Below, one piece after another: positions 24,066 through 34,427 of a stretch of 64,000 nucleotides of DNA (position 1 is its first letter; each line of letters opens with the position of its first letter). The notes below the pieces were generated by a model. It was not told the DNA's origin. It did not search any database and was given only the letters and a program-made list of their open reading frames with translations. The stretch comes from Yimella sp. cx-51 (GTDB lineage: Bacteria; Actinomycetota; Actinomycetes; Actinomycetales; Dermatophilaceae): assembly GCF_017654605.1 (NCBI RefSeq), contig NZ_CP072113.1:558001-622000 (forward strand), read 5' to 3'. Made by a program: the position numbers and the translations under genes.

Positions 24066-25553
24066 ATGAGCACCAGCACAGGCGTCGTTTTCCCGGTCAG
24101 CAACACCGCCACCATGGGTGAGGGGCGGGAGCAGCGCAGTTCCACCGCATTCGGGCGCGGAGTTGTGCACGACGCATTGAATGAGGTCGACCCTACCGGC
24201 GCGGCGGCCGTCCAGCGCGATACCAACTGGCGACGCGGTGACCCCAGGCACTTCCGCCGCCTGGTCGAGGTGGGTGCGGGTGATCACCAGGCTGCGATGA
24301 CGGTGGCGCGCGACGGCCTGGCCGGACTGCACCAGCGGATGTGCTGGCTGCCCGAGACCGGTGGCCACGACCGCGCCCTCGCCGAGGTGTTTGAGGGCGC
24401 GAGCGCCAAGGCGCCGCTGGAATCGGTGTCGATCGCCGGCGACAAGGAGCCGGAGCGCGAGCTGACCTTGCCCTACAAGGGCGCCCGTCTGGCCGGCGAC
24501 CGGCTGCGTGAACGGCTGGACGCCTGGGTCGAGGCAGGCACCATCGAGCCGGGCGTGCGTGATGCTGTCGGTCTCGTGCTCGACCACCCGGAGTGGCTCG
24601 ATGTGAGTGACCAGACCTTCGTCGTCCTCGGTGCAGGCGCGGAGATGGGGCCGCTGCGCTCCCTGTTGCGCTGGGGCGCCCACGTGGTCGGTGTCGACCT
24701 GCCGCGTCCGGCGTTGTGGGCGGGGCTGTTCGACATCGCCCATGACAGTGCCGGGTCGCTGACCGTGCCCGTGGAGGCAGCCGGGGTCGACGCCTCGAAC
24801 CCTGAGCAGCACGCCGGCGCCGACCTGTTGCACGACCTGCGCCGGGTCGGCGACTTCGTGCAGGAGCTGGCCGGACCGCTGGTGCTCGGTAACTACGTGT
24901 ACGCGGACGGCGGTGTGAACCTTCGGTTGTCGGCGGCCACTGACGCTCTTGCGTTGCAGCTGAGCCGGCGTCCGGACGTCGCGCTGGCCTATCTCGCCAC
25001 CCCGACCGATGTCTTCGTGGTTCCCGAAAGCGCTGTGGCACAAGCAAATACCAACCTTGACAAGGCCTTCCTGAAGTCGGTGCGCGCACCGCTGCGAACG
25101 CTCTCGGGTGGGCGTCTGCTGCAGCGCCAGTACCCACCGCGTCACGCAGGCTCCTCAATCAGTGACACCGTCGTGCCACAGCAGGGTCCGAACTACCTGC
25201 TGGCCAAGCGAATTCATCGCTGGCGGGCGATGAGCGCCGCCGCCGACGGTCAACTGGTGTCGATGAACATCGCCCCACCCACCCGCACGGTCAGCGTCAC
25301 TAAGAACCGCGCCCTCGCAGCGGCGTACGCCGGTGCCCACCGGTTCGGTGTCGAGGTCTTCGATCCGTCGACCGCCAACACCCTGATGGCCGCGATGCTG
25401 GTGCACGACCTGCGCACCGGTGGGTACGCGTCCAAGGGAGGCGTCTGGGAGGCCGAGGCGGCCGGCGCCGCTCACGGCGGCTTGTGGCGCTCGCCGTACG
25501 ACCCGCGTTCGGCCCTCGGCATCGCGGCGCTGCTCGGTCTTGGCGCCCGCTGA
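24066..25553 (+). CDS. Conserved-looking protein of unknown function with a Rossmann-like motif
   Basis: A 495-residue protein that I cannot assign. The first ATG is at 24066; a TTG four codons earlier is also open. Near residue 185 the sequence FVVLGAGAEMGPLRSLLRWG followed by AHVVGVDLPRP resembles a nucleotide-binding betaalphabeta unit (GxGxxxG then an acidic residue after the second strand). Other segments such as LVLGNYVYADGGVNLRLS and LSRRPDVALAYLATPTDVFV look structured and conserved. No signal peptide or membrane helix is seen. It stands alone, divergent from the ribbon-helix-helix/VOC pair. A dehydrogenase- or methyltransferase-like enzyme is possible but unproven. Confidence 0.75.
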   Translation: MSTSTGVVFPVSNTATMGEGREQRSSTAFGRGVVHDALNEVDPTGAAAVQRDTNWRRGDPRHFRRLVEVGAGDHQAAMTVARDGLAGLHQRMCWLPETGGHDRALAEVFEGASAKAPLESVSIAGDKEPERELTLPYKGARLAGDRLRERLDAWVEAGTIEPGVRDAVGLVLDHPEWLDVSDQTFVVLGAGAEMGPLRSLLRWGAHVVGVDLPRPALWAGLFDIAHDSAGSLTVPVEAAGVDASNPEQHAGADLLHDLRRVGDFVQELAGPLVLGNYVYADGGVNLRLSAATDALALQLSRRPDVALAYLATPTDVFVVPESAVAQANTNLDKAFLKSVRAPLRTLSGGRLLQRQYPPRHAGSSISDTVVPQQGPNYLLAKRIHRWRAMSAAADGQLVSMNIAPPTRTVSVTKNRALAAAYAGAHRFGVEVFDPSTANTLMAAMLVHDLRTGGYASKGGVWEAEAAGAAHGGLWRSPYDPRSALGIAALLGLGAR

Positions 25554-25605
25554 TCTCCCGCGCGGCGGGTTGCACGCGTGCGCGTCTCCTGGGGCGCCCT
25601 CGTCC

Positions 25606-26012
25606 CAAACGCGACCTTTGTTCGCAAACGCGACCTTTGTTCGCAAACGCGGTAGCTGCAACCGCCGCACCTGCGAGGAGGCGCCGCGTTTGGCGCTGGA
25701 ACCGCCGCGTTTGTGTGTGGGCGGGAACCTCGGAGCTGTCGGCACGTGTCGTGCCGCGTTCGGCGCAAACGCGACCTTTGTTCGCAAACGCGGTAGCTGC
25801 AACCGCCGCGCCTGCGAGGAGGCGCCGCGTTTGGCGCTGGAGCCGCCGCGTTTCTGGGGGAGCGGGAACCTCGGAGCTGTCGGCACGTGTGGTGCCGCGT
25901 TCGGCGCAAACGCGACCTTTGTTCGCAAACGCGGTAGCTGCAACCGCCGCGCCTGCGAGGAGGCGCCGCGTTTGGTGCTGGAGCCGCCGCGTTTCTGGGG
26001 GAGCGGGAACCT
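25606..26012. repeat. Three tandem copies of a 141-bp palindrome-rich repeat
   Basis: The landmark GGTAGCTGCAACCGCC recurs at about 25651, 25792 and 25933, a period of 141 bp. Each unit contains several ACGCGG/CCGCGT palindromic segments, TTGTTCGCAAACGCG and a GGAGCGGGAACCTCGGA block; the first copy has one extra AACGCGACCTTTGTTCGCA duplication. Because 141 is a multiple of three, long reading frames stay open through it on both strands, but they encode only repeats and no gene is supported. Related palindromes occur at 26461-26545 and 43593-43675. This fills most of the 615-bp gap. Confidence 0.85.
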
Positions 26013-26066
26013 CGGACGATCTCGTTTGTCTCAGTTTTCACACGAGTCACAGCGACGCGCGAGAGA

Positions 26067-26096
26067 ATGACAACGATGTGATTCGACTCGTAGTAT
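26067..26096 (+). promoter_or_regulatory. Promoter of the DUF3263 gene
   Basis: ATGACA (26067-26072) and TAGTAT (26091-26096) with an 18-bp spacer form a convincing housekeeping-type promoter about 70 bp upstream of the DUF3263 start codon. Confidence 0.5.
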
Positions 26097-26168
26097 CGGA
26101 CTCGGTCGGCGTCCCGCCTTGGGGTTTGCCGCGCACCGAAGCACCGAAGTTTGACGGAAGGGTCATCG

Positions 26169-26456
26169 ATGAGCGCCGCACAGGAGGCTGCCGCACCGAT
26201 CGGTGCACAGCTGTCGGAGCGGGATCAGCGCATCCTCGAGCTCGAGCGCGACTGGTTTCGCGCGCAGGGTTCCAAGGAGGACGCGATCCGCGAGCGTCTG
26301 GGGATGAGCTCAACCGCCTACTACCAGGCGCTCAACGCGCTGATCGACAATCCCGTCGCGCTTAAGGCCGACCCGCTGCTGGTCAAGCGACTTCGCCGGC
26401 TCCGCGCGAGTCGTATGCGGCAGCGCAACGCCCGCCGCTTCGGTTTCGACAACTGA
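26169..26456 (+). CDS. DUF3263 domain-containing protein
   Basis: A 95-residue actinobacterial protein. LSERDQRILELERDWFRAQG then KEDAIRERLGMSSTAYYQAL then NALIDNPVAL is the DUF3263 signature, a helix-turn-helix-like fold; the C-terminus is strongly basic (RRLRASRMRQRNARR). It is probably a small nucleic acid-binding protein, but its function is not established. The ATG at 26169 follows a GGAAGGG ribosome site. Confidence 0.9.
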   Translation: MSAAQEAAAPIGAQLSERDQRILELERDWFRAQGSKEDAIRERLGMSSTAYYQALNALIDNPVALKADPLLVKRLRRLRASRMRQRNARRFGFDN

Positions 26457-26460
26457 GCAG

Positions 26461-26545
26461 ACGCGGCCCTTACATCCACAAACGCGGCGGTTGTCCGCAG
26501 ATGCGCTAGTTGTAACTACCGCGTCCGCGAACAACCGCCGCGTTA
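26461..26545. repeat. Dispersed ACGCGG palindrome, large hairpin
   Basis: AACGCGGCGGTTGT (26481-26494) pairs perfectly with ACAACCGCCGCGTT (26531-26544), and an inner near-palindrome centred on AGTTGTAACT sits in the loop. It lies between convergent genes (DUF3263 and an SDR), so it may terminate both. Its core resembles the repeats at 25606-26012 and 43593-43675. Confidence 0.7.
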
Positions 26546-26617
26546 TTGATTGGTGGCGAGGCTCGGCGAAGTGCGCTTCCGCTGCCGTCCACGCCCGACG
26601 AAGCGTCGATCAGACGA

Positions 26618-27364
26618 TCAGATCCCACCGGCGAGCAGGACGCCGCCGTCGACGGTGATGGTCTGCCCGGTCATCCAGCTCGAGTCGTCCGAAGCGAGGA
26701 AGGCCACGACGCTGCCGATGTCGTCCGGCTCGCCCAGGCGCTTGAGCGGGTAGGGCGCCGAGACCTGTTCTTCGCGGCCGGCGTACAGCGCCTCGGCGAA
26801 CTTCGTCTTCACCACGGCCGGGGCGACGGCGTTGACACGGATCTTCGGTCCGAGCTCGACGGCGAGTTCCTCGGTGAGGTGGACGACCGCCGCCTTGCTC
26901 ACGCCGTACATCGCGATGCCGGGTGCCGGACGCAGGCCGGCCACCGAGGCGACGTTGACGATCGAGCCGCCGCTCTCCTTCATACCTGCGGCGTACACGA
27001 GCTTGACCCACTCCAGCGCCGAGATGATGTTGACCTCGAAGATCTTGCGCGAGACCTCGGGGTCGACGTCGATCAACTTGCCGTAGACAGGGTTGATGCC
27101 GGTGTTGTTGACCAGGATGTCGACGCTGCCGTGCTTCTCCAGCGTCGTCCGCACCACTTCTTCGCGGTGCGCGGCATCGTCGGCCTTGCCCGCTACGAAG
27201 GACGCCCGCTCACCGAGTTGGGCGACCGCTTGCTGCAAGGCTTCCTCGCCGCGCGCGGTGATGACGACGTTGGCGCCTTCATCCACCAGGCGCGCAGCGA
27301 TGGCCAGGCCGATGCCGCGGCTGGCTCCGGTGACGATGGCGGTCTTGCCGGACAGACCCTTCAT
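26618..27364 (-). CDS. SDR family oxidoreductase (FabG-like)
   Basis: A classical short-chain dehydrogenase/reductase, 248 residues. The cofactor motif TGASRGIGLAIA is at about residues 12-23, NNTG near 90, and the catalytic YGVSKAA (Tyr-x3-Lys) near 155. The C-terminal WMTGQTITVDGG is typical of FabG-type enzymes. The arginine after TGAS suggests NADP(H) preference. A GAAGGAGAAC ribosome site precedes the ATG. Substrate unknown; no fatty-acid genes adjoin it. Confidence 0.92.
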   Translation of the reverse strand: MKGLSGKTAIVTGASRGIGLAIAARLVDEGANVVITARGEEALQQAVAQLGERASFVAGKADDAAHREEVVRTTLEKHGSVDILVNNTGINPVYGKLIDVDPEVSRKIFEVNIISALEWVKLVYAAGMKESGGSIVNVASVAGLRPAPGIAMYGVSKAAVVHLTEELAVELGPKIRVNAVAPAVVKTKFAEALYAGREEQVSAPYPLKRLGEPDDIGSVVAFLASDDSSWMTGQTITVDGGVLLAGGI

Positions 27365-27701
27365 GGGTGTTCTCCTTCGCAGAGGTGCGTTCGTTCAGGT
27401 GGGCTCTGACCGCCAAGCTAGTCGCAGGTGCGCCAGGTGCACTCAGTGGCCTACCGGCGAGCGCCGAAGCGCCAACCGAGGCACTTCTCGCCCACGTCGC
27501 CGCCTGCCGGTACGTGCAGCGGGACGGCTTACACCCTCGCGATGTGCACTCCACTGGCGACGTCCTGGCAGTTGAGATGGTGCGGCCGCGTCGCGATGAT
27601 CCGACCTCGATCGCCTCGTTGCTGTCGTATCTTGCATGCACTCGTTCCGCCACCGCGCATGACGCGTCGGTGGGCCCCGCCCGTAGACCCGAAAGGCGAC
27701 C
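27365..27701. other. Intergenic region without a recognisable gene
   Basis: This 337-bp gap between divergent genes has no frame with a credible start, ribosome site and protein-like composition. It must hold the promoters of the SDR gene and of the YbaK-type gene, but no clear -35/-10 pair stands out. Confidence 0.5.
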
Positions 27702-28232
27702 ATGCCCTCAGCCCGCGGAAACCTCGACTGGCAGCCCCTCGCCGACCACTCAGACCTGGTCGCGCCGCCGGTGATCGCGGCCGGAGTGGACGGACTGCTG
27801 GTCACACCGATCGACGAGACGCTCGCCGACACCGCTGCGTTCTGCGCGGCCTACGACGTCGACCCGGCAGCGTCGGCCAACTGCGTGGTTGTCGAAGCCC
27901 GCCGCGGCGAACGCACCACCTACGCCGCGGTCATGGTGCTGGCCACCCACCGAGCCGACGTCAACAAGACGATCCGCAAGCACCTGGACGCCCGCAAGAT
28001 CAGCTTCGCCGATCAGGAGCACACCCAGCAGCAGACCGGCATGACCTCGGGCGGCATCACGCCGGTCGGACTGCCGGACGACTGGCCGATCCTCATCGAC
28101 ACCGCCGTCGCCGCATCCGGTGAACTGGTGATCGGCGGGGGAGTGCGTGGGTCGAAGCTGCTCATCACCGGTGCGGAGCTTGCTGTACTGCCCGGCGCCG
28201 AAGTGCTCGACCTCGCGCACCCGATCGAATGA
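27702..28232 (+). CDS. YbaK/EbsC family aminoacyl-tRNA deacylase-like protein
   Basis: A 176-residue protein of the YbaK/ProX family, which hydrolyses mischarged aminoacyl-tRNA such as Cys- or Ala-tRNA(Pro). CVVVEARRGERTTYAAVMVL forms the central strands; SGGITPVGLP (about residues 111-120) and GGGVRGSKLLI (about 146-156) match the conserved GGxxPxG and GxG...K substrate-pocket motifs. An AAAGGCGACC ribosome site precedes the ATG. The stop overlaps the start of the AlkD-like gene by 4 nt. Confidence 0.88.
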   Translation: MPSARGNLDWQPLADHSDLVAPPVIAAGVDGLLVTPIDETLADTAAFCAAYDVDPAASANCVVVEARRGERTTYAAVMVLATHRADVNKTIRKHLDARKISFADQEHTQQQTGMTSGGITPVGLPDDWPILIDTAVAASGELVIGGGVRGSKLLITGAELAVLPGAEVLDLAHPIE

Positions 28233-28930
28233 GTGCGGACGCCGCGCAGCTCGTCGCGGCCGTGCGAGCTGCTCTGGCAGATGCAGGCGATCCCGAGCGG
28301 GCTGCCGCACAACAGAAGTACATGAAGTCGTCGATGCCCTACTACGGCATCAGCGCGTCCGCGTTGCGCGCACTTCTCAAGCAGCCGCTTTCCGAGCACC
28401 GACTGGCCGAAGTAGCCGAGTGGCAACGGGCCATTCGTACGCTCTGGGACGAGGCATCGCACCGCGAGCACTGGTACGCCGCGCTCGCCGTGGCGCGGCA
28501 TCGCTACTACAAGGTGTGGCGCACCGACCTGAAGTCGCTGCCGCTCTACGAACACCTCGTCCGCGCCGGATGCTGGTGGGATGTCTGCGACGAGACCGCC
28601 AGTCACCTGATCGCACCGTTGCTCGACGCGCACCGAGGCACGATCGAACCGGTGATGCGGCAGTGGTCGCGCGACCCCGAACTCTGGATCCGCCGAGTCG
28701 CCGTACAGTCACAACTGAGCCTCAAGGCTGACACCGACCCGGCGCTGCTCGGTGAGCTCATCGTCCCCAATCTGGGCGTCACCACTTTCTGGATGCGCAA
28801 GGCGATCGGATGGTCGTTGCGCGAGTACTCCAAGGTCGACCCGGAGTGGGTGCGTGATTTCGTTGCTGAGCACGAGGCACGGCTTTCGGGGCTGAGCCGG
28901 CGAGAGGCACTTCGGCTGATCGACCGCTGA
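28229..28930 (+). CDS. DNA alkylation repair protein, AlkD-like HEAT-repeat family
   Basis: A 233-residue all-helical protein. Signature segments are KSSMPYYGISASALRALLK, WWDVCDETASHLIAPLL, DPELWIRRVAVQSQL and TTFWMRKAIGWSLREYSKVD, matching the AlkD/DUF1061 family, whose characterised members excise bulky or cationic alkylated bases. The ATG overlaps the YbaK-type stop, so the pair is an operon. Confidence 0.9.
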   Translation: MSADAAQLVAAVRAALADAGDPERAAAQQKYMKSSMPYYGISASALRALLKQPLSEHRLAEVAEWQRAIRTLWDEASHREHWYAALAVARHRYYKVWRTDLKSLPLYEHLVRAGCWWDVCDETASHLIAPLLDAHRGTIEPVMRQWSRDPELWIRRVAVQSQLSLKADTDPALLGELIVPNLGVTTFWMRKAIGWSLREYSKVDPEWVRDFVAEHEARLSGLSRREALRLIDR

Positions 28931-29110
28931 GGCAGCCCCTGGCTGGTGTGCCCGAGGTCACCCTTGTAGGTGGGATGAGTTTCTGCGAATCCGTGGGCAG
29001 CCGTTCAGGTGTGGCCGTACGGCACACTGACCGTGTGCCATGTTGCAAGCGTTCAAGGGTGGAGATTGCAGCACGATTCGGCTGCGTCTCCGGGGGAAGG
29101 TACAAGGGGC

Positions 29111-31039
29111 ATGAGCCACATCGCTATCCATTCGCGCGCCAAGAAGGTTGCGCTCGCCACACTCGCAGCAGTTGTCATCTCAACCGGTCTGTCAGCGCCC
29201 GCTCAGGCCGAAGGCGCCGCGGTCGGCGCTCACTTCACCACCACTGACCCAGTGCTGCTGGCCCAGATGGGCGCTCCGCTTGCGCACGAGCAGGAAGTCA
29301 CCGCTGCCGGTCAGACCGGTTGGACGCAGACCTTCGAGAACGGCACGCTGTACGCCTCCAGCTTCGGCACCTACCCGGTGTTCAACGACGCCAAGGCCGT
29401 ATTCGTCGGCCGTGGCGCCATCGCCGGAGTCGGTTGGCCCACCAGCTCGCCCGCCCTCACAAGCGGTGACGGCATCACCGGCACCACGCAGTCGTTCTCG
29501 ATCTACCCGACCATGCGCGAGACCGGCCGCATCCTCGCTCATACCGGCGGCATCGCTGTGGTGAAGGGCCACCCGTACGTCGAGGTGCGTGACAAGGGTT
29601 TGAACTTCACCGGATGGCCGCTGGAGAACGAGGTGTACCACTTCGTCGGCGGTCAGGTCGGGTGGCAGCAGAAGTTCACGCGGGGCTTGGTGTCGCTCAT
29701 CAAGGACACGCCTACCCCGTACCACGTGCAGGGCGACCTCTACAAGCGTTTCGTTGCCACCGGGGACGTTGCGGTCAATGGCTGGCCGACGAGCACGTAT
29801 CAGTGGCTCACCAGATGTGGCTATTGGACCCAACACTTCACCAAGGCCGGACTTTTCGGGGCCGACGACCGCTGGTGCCCGGTTTCGACCAACGCGCAGC
29901 CCACCCAGGCACAGCCGGCTGCGGGCGCTGGCTACACCCTCTTTTCGGGCTACAACGGCACGGCAGTGTACTTCGCGCAGCGGGCGCTTCGGATGAGTCC
30001 GAGCGTCACCACGAAACTCGGACCTGCGACGCAGAGCGCGCTGAAATCTTTCAAGGTGCGCAAGGGGCTACCGAACACCGCGGTGATTGACACCGCCACC
30101 TGGAATGCTTTGAAAACGGGCATGCCGTTCAGTACGTCGACGTGGTCCAAGTGGTCCGACGTTCCGACCAATGCCAACGCACAGCAGCGGATCCAGGCCA
30201 TGGTCAACTACGCCAAGGCTCAGATCGGCAAGCCGTACATGTGGGGCGGAACGGGCAACTCGGGCAACCCGGTCGGATTCGACTGCTCGGGCCTGATGCT
30301 CCAGGCCGCTCGCGCCGCCGGGGTGAAGTTCACCCAGGTCTCCAACTGGTACGACGTCTACGCCGCTTCGGACCTCAGCAACAAGATGTTCCACTCCACC
30401 GAACTGCAGCGGGTGAACTCCTCGGAGCTACGCGTCGGCGACTGGGTCTTCTACGGCGACACCGAGAACGGCGTCCTTCGTTCCCGCCACGTCGCCCTTT
30501 ACATCGGCAACGGCCAGGCTGTGCAGGCAACGCAGGCGACCGTATTGATCAATGGCAAATCGGTCACGAAGAACATGGTGGAGGTGTACCCGGTTTCGTA
30601 TACCTCGGGGTACAACAGGATCATCGGAGTACGCCGGCCCATCGCCAATACCGGAGCGTCTGCGGGTATCCCGGCACTGTCCGCCATGGCGCCGAAGATG
30701 GCTCCCAGCAACACCACCACGGTGGCGCCCGTGCAGTCGCCCACGATGTTCATCGACAACGTGCCGTGGGCGCCGGTCACGGTCAAGATCAGTGCCGGCA
30801 AGGTCAACGCAACGAGCGCACAGATCACCGGCTCGGGCGTCATCGCCGCTGTCGGCACAGGGCAGTCGTTCGCAGTGCCGGCAGGCGCCAAGGTGCTGTT
30901 CATCGGCGGCGGCTGGGTCGTGGGAGCTTCCACCGGCACGTCAGTGACGGTGCCCGCGGGCGCAACCCAGGTGCTGGTCGTCGACGCTGGCAAGGTTGCC
31001 GGTGTTGGTATCGACTCCAAGGTCGAATACCGCAAGTGA
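29111..31039 (+). CDS. Secreted NlpC/P60 cell-wall hydrolase with N-terminal LGFP-like and peptidoglycan-binding modules
   Basis: A 642-residue exported protein. A basic N-terminus and hydrophobic core end at SAPAQA, a Sec signal peptide of about 34 residues. Residues about 40-260 hold LGFP-like repeats (TLYASSFGTYPVFNDAKAVF, then IAGVGWPTS). A peptidoglycan-binding-like segment follows near 285-340 (YFAQRALRMSP then KLGPATQSALKSF). The NlpC/P60 domain has the catalytic Cys in GFDCSGLML (about residue 391) and His in SRHVALYIG (about 459). A Thr/Ala-rich C-terminal part may form one more beta domain. AAGGGG precedes the ATG. It probably cleaves peptide bonds in peptidoglycan. Confidence 0.88.
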   Translation: MSHIAIHSRAKKVALATLAAVVISTGLSAPAQAEGAAVGAHFTTTDPVLLAQMGAPLAHEQEVTAAGQTGWTQTFENGTLYASSFGTYPVFNDAKAVFVGRGAIAGVGWPTSSPALTSGDGITGTTQSFSIYPTMRETGRILAHTGGIAVVKGHPYVEVRDKGLNFTGWPLENEVYHFVGGQVGWQQKFTRGLVSLIKDTPTPYHVQGDLYKRFVATGDVAVNGWPTSTYQWLTRCGYWTQHFTKAGLFGADDRWCPVSTNAQPTQAQPAAGAGYTLFSGYNGTAVYFAQRALRMSPSVTTKLGPATQSALKSFKVRKGLPNTAVIDTATWNALKTGMPFSTSTWSKWSDVPTNANAQQRIQAMVNYAKAQIGKPYMWGGTGNSGNPVGFDCSGLMLQAARAAGVKFTQVSNWYDVYAASDLSNKMFHSTELQRVNSSELRVGDWVFYGDTENGVLRSRHVALYIGNGQAVQATQATVLINGKSVTKNMVEVYPVSYTSGYNRIIGVRRPIANTGASAGIPALSAMAPKMAPSNTTTVAPVQSPTMFIDNVPWAPVTVKISAGKVNATSAQITGSGVIAAVGTGQSFAVPAGAKVLFIGGGWVVGASTGTSVTVPAGATQVLVVDAGKVAGVGIDSKVEYRK

Positions 31040-31045
31040 TCGTCT

Positions 31046-31075
31046 CGGCCAGGCCGCTCATTCGCGGCCGGGCCG
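31046..31075 (+). terminator. Terminator hairpin after the NlpC/P60 gene
   Basis: CGGCCAGGCCGC (31046-31057) and GCGGCCGGGCCG (31064-31075) pair with one mismatch around a 6-nt loop, a few bases after the stop codon. No T-tract follows. Confidence 0.55.
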
Positions 31076-31182
31076 AACCACATCGGGCACGAATACCGAA
31101 TGCCCAAGCTGCCTTTCCTGCGCGCCCCAACCCATCGACAGAGCCTTATTGGCCGAGCACCCTTTGCGGTGAGGAGAACGAT

Positions 31183-32146
31183 TTGCCCACAACGACTGCT
31201 GTGAAGACCAAGGTGAAGCTTGCAACGCTTGCACTCACGTTCACGACCGGCATTGCGATTCTCGGCGCTGCTGCGCCCGCGTAGGCGACCGGCTTCACCG
31301 TCGGGTCGCACATCAAAGCGTGGGGTGCTCTGCTGACAGAGGTCGGTGCGCCGGTAGCCGCCGAGGTGCAGGCCACCGCGTCCGGCCGGACGGGCTGGAG
31401 TCAAGCCTTCGAGCGGGGCGCGCTCTACGCGTCCGGGCACGGCACCTGGCCGGTGGTGCTCGCTCGGGACAAGGCCGCCTTCGACGGCAGATCTGGGCTG
31501 GACGGGGTGGGCTGGCCGATGGGCATGCCGACCTCCACCACCGGTCACGGCATCACCGGCACCACACAGTCCTTCTCCGGCAACTCGGCGCTGCGCGAGA
31601 CCGCGCGAATCCTGGTGCACGACAACAAGAGTGCGGTGGTGAAGGCCACCCGTACGTCGAGGTGCGCGACAAGGGACTCAACTTCACCGGCTGGCCGTTG
31701 GCGAACGAGTTCTACATCTACGAGGGCGGCAGCGTCGGCTGGCAGCAGAAGTTCACCCGCGGCTTCGTGGCGCTTCGACCCGGGGTGCACCCCGCTGACC
31801 CAGCGGTACCTGAACTGCTACGCGCTCAAACAACTCGACCTGCTGCAGGGCGCCTACCGAGCCCACTTCGGTCGGTACGCCAGGATCGATCTGACTTACC
31901 GCCCGCTGGCCGAGCAGTGGTACTGGTTCAACAAGTTCGGCTCACCTCGGGCAGCGACTCCGGGGACATCCCCGCACGGCTTCGGCATCTCGATCGACTT
32001 CCAGGAGAACCGACGGCTGGAGCACCTTCGACTGGGGTCAGCCGGGCAACCGATGGCTGCTGGCCAACTCCGAGAAGTACGGGTTCGGCAACCCGTTCCC
32101 GTACGGCACCTGGGGCGAGTCGTACCACTTCGATTTCCAGGGCTGA
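31183..32146 (+). pseudogene. Degenerate secreted peptidase (LGFP-like repeats plus M15/VanY-type D,D-carboxypeptidase domain)
   Basis: A TTG start at 31183 behind a GAGGAG ribosome site opens a signal peptide that is cut by TAG at 31282-31284 (codon 34). It falls exactly where APAQA would end the signal, so one C-to-T change (CAG to TAG) explains it. The following LGFP-like part parallels the 29111 gene. Frame is lost near 31644, where GAAGGCC stands against GAAGGGCC in that homologue, shifts back near 31780, and shifts again near 32015. The pieces end with [13 protein letters not shown] and, in the last frame, [20 protein letters not shown], which resembles the zinc-binding SxHxxGxAxD and WHxx motifs of M15 peptidases. 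One nonsense and about three indels point to real decay. Confidence 0.85.
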
Positions 32147-32151
32147 GTTCG

Positions 32152-32178
32152 TTTGCACTCTCATGGTGAGAGTGCCAA
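32152..32178. promoter_or_regulatory. CIRCE operator 1 (HrcA site) of groEL
   Basis: TTTGCACTC-N9-GAGTGCCAA matches the CIRCE consensus TTAGCACTC-N9-GAGTGCTAA at 16 of 18 arm positions. A TTGCAC box inside it and an AATAAT box just after it could be the -35 and -10 of the groEL promoter, so HrcA binding would block RNA polymerase. Confidence 0.8.
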
Positions 32179-32186
32179 TAATGGCG

Positions 32187-33965
<1,779 letters not shown>

Positions 33966-33967
33966 CG

Positions 33968-34355
33968 AAGGGTCGACCGTAGGTTGGCGGTGCCGCGACG
34001 AAGGAGTGGTGCCGCCGGCCGCAGGTTGGCACGAGCAAGAAGCCAGAGGGTTTCGTTCCTGATGAAGGGTCGACCGTAGGTTGGCGGTGCCGCGACGTAG
34101 GAGTGGTGCCGCCGGCCGCAGGTTGGCACGCGGAAGAAGCCAGAGGGTTTCGTTCCTGATGAAGGGTCGACCGTAGGTTGGCGGTGCCGCGACGTAGGAG
34201 TGGTGCCGCCGGCCGCAGGTTGGCACGCGGAAGAAGCCAGAGGGTTTCGTTCCTGATGAAGGGTCGACCGTAGGTTGGCGGTGCCGCGACGTAGGAGTGG
34301 TGCCGCTGGCCGCAGGTTGGCACAAGGAAGAAGCTAGAGGGCTTCTTCTGACGAA
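33968..34355. repeat. Four tandem copies of a 96-97-bp repeat downstream of groEL
   Basis: Units begin with GAAGGGTCGACCGTAGGTTG at 33968, 34064, 34161 and 34258. Each also carries GGAGTGGTGCCGC and GGCCGCAGGTTGGCAC and ends with GAGGGTTTCGTTCCTGAT. Copies two and three are nearly identical; the last diverges at its end. The array starts 3 nt after the groEL stop and ends before the groEL terminator, so it should be transcribed as the 3' untranslated region. It has no repeat-spacer pattern, so it is not a CRISPR. Reading frames across it are not conserved, because 97 is not a multiple of three. Confidence 0.9.
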
Positions 34356-34368
34356 GCGCCGAACAACA

Positions 34369-34413
34369 AGAGCTGGGCCCCGATCGGATCATCCGGTTGG
34401 GGCCCAGCTCTTT
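34369..34413 (+). terminator. Intrinsic terminator of groEL
   Basis: A perfect 13-bp stem, AGAGCTGGGCCCC (34369-34381) with GGGGCCCAGCTCT (34399-34411), is followed by TT and AT-rich sequence. It is the first strong terminator after groEL and lies beyond the tandem repeats. Confidence 0.8.
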
Positions 34414-34427
34414 GAATGTGTTGCCGA

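Noticed and set aside
25420-26070. Long frames on both strands through the 141-bp repeats, encoding a threefold repeated peptide
   Set aside because: The period is a multiple of three, so any frame open in one copy is open in all. There is no ribosome site and the same sequence is open on both strands.
29022-29040. GGCACAC/GTGTGCC hairpin upstream of the NlpC/P60 gene considered as a CRP site
   Set aside because: The half-site spacing does not match the TGTGA-N6-TCACA consensus; it may be a short terminator of the AlkD-like gene but is too weak to call.
33968-34355. Tandem repeats considered as a CRISPR array
   Set aside because: Repeats are 96-97 bp, directly abutting, with no unique spacers and no cas genes.
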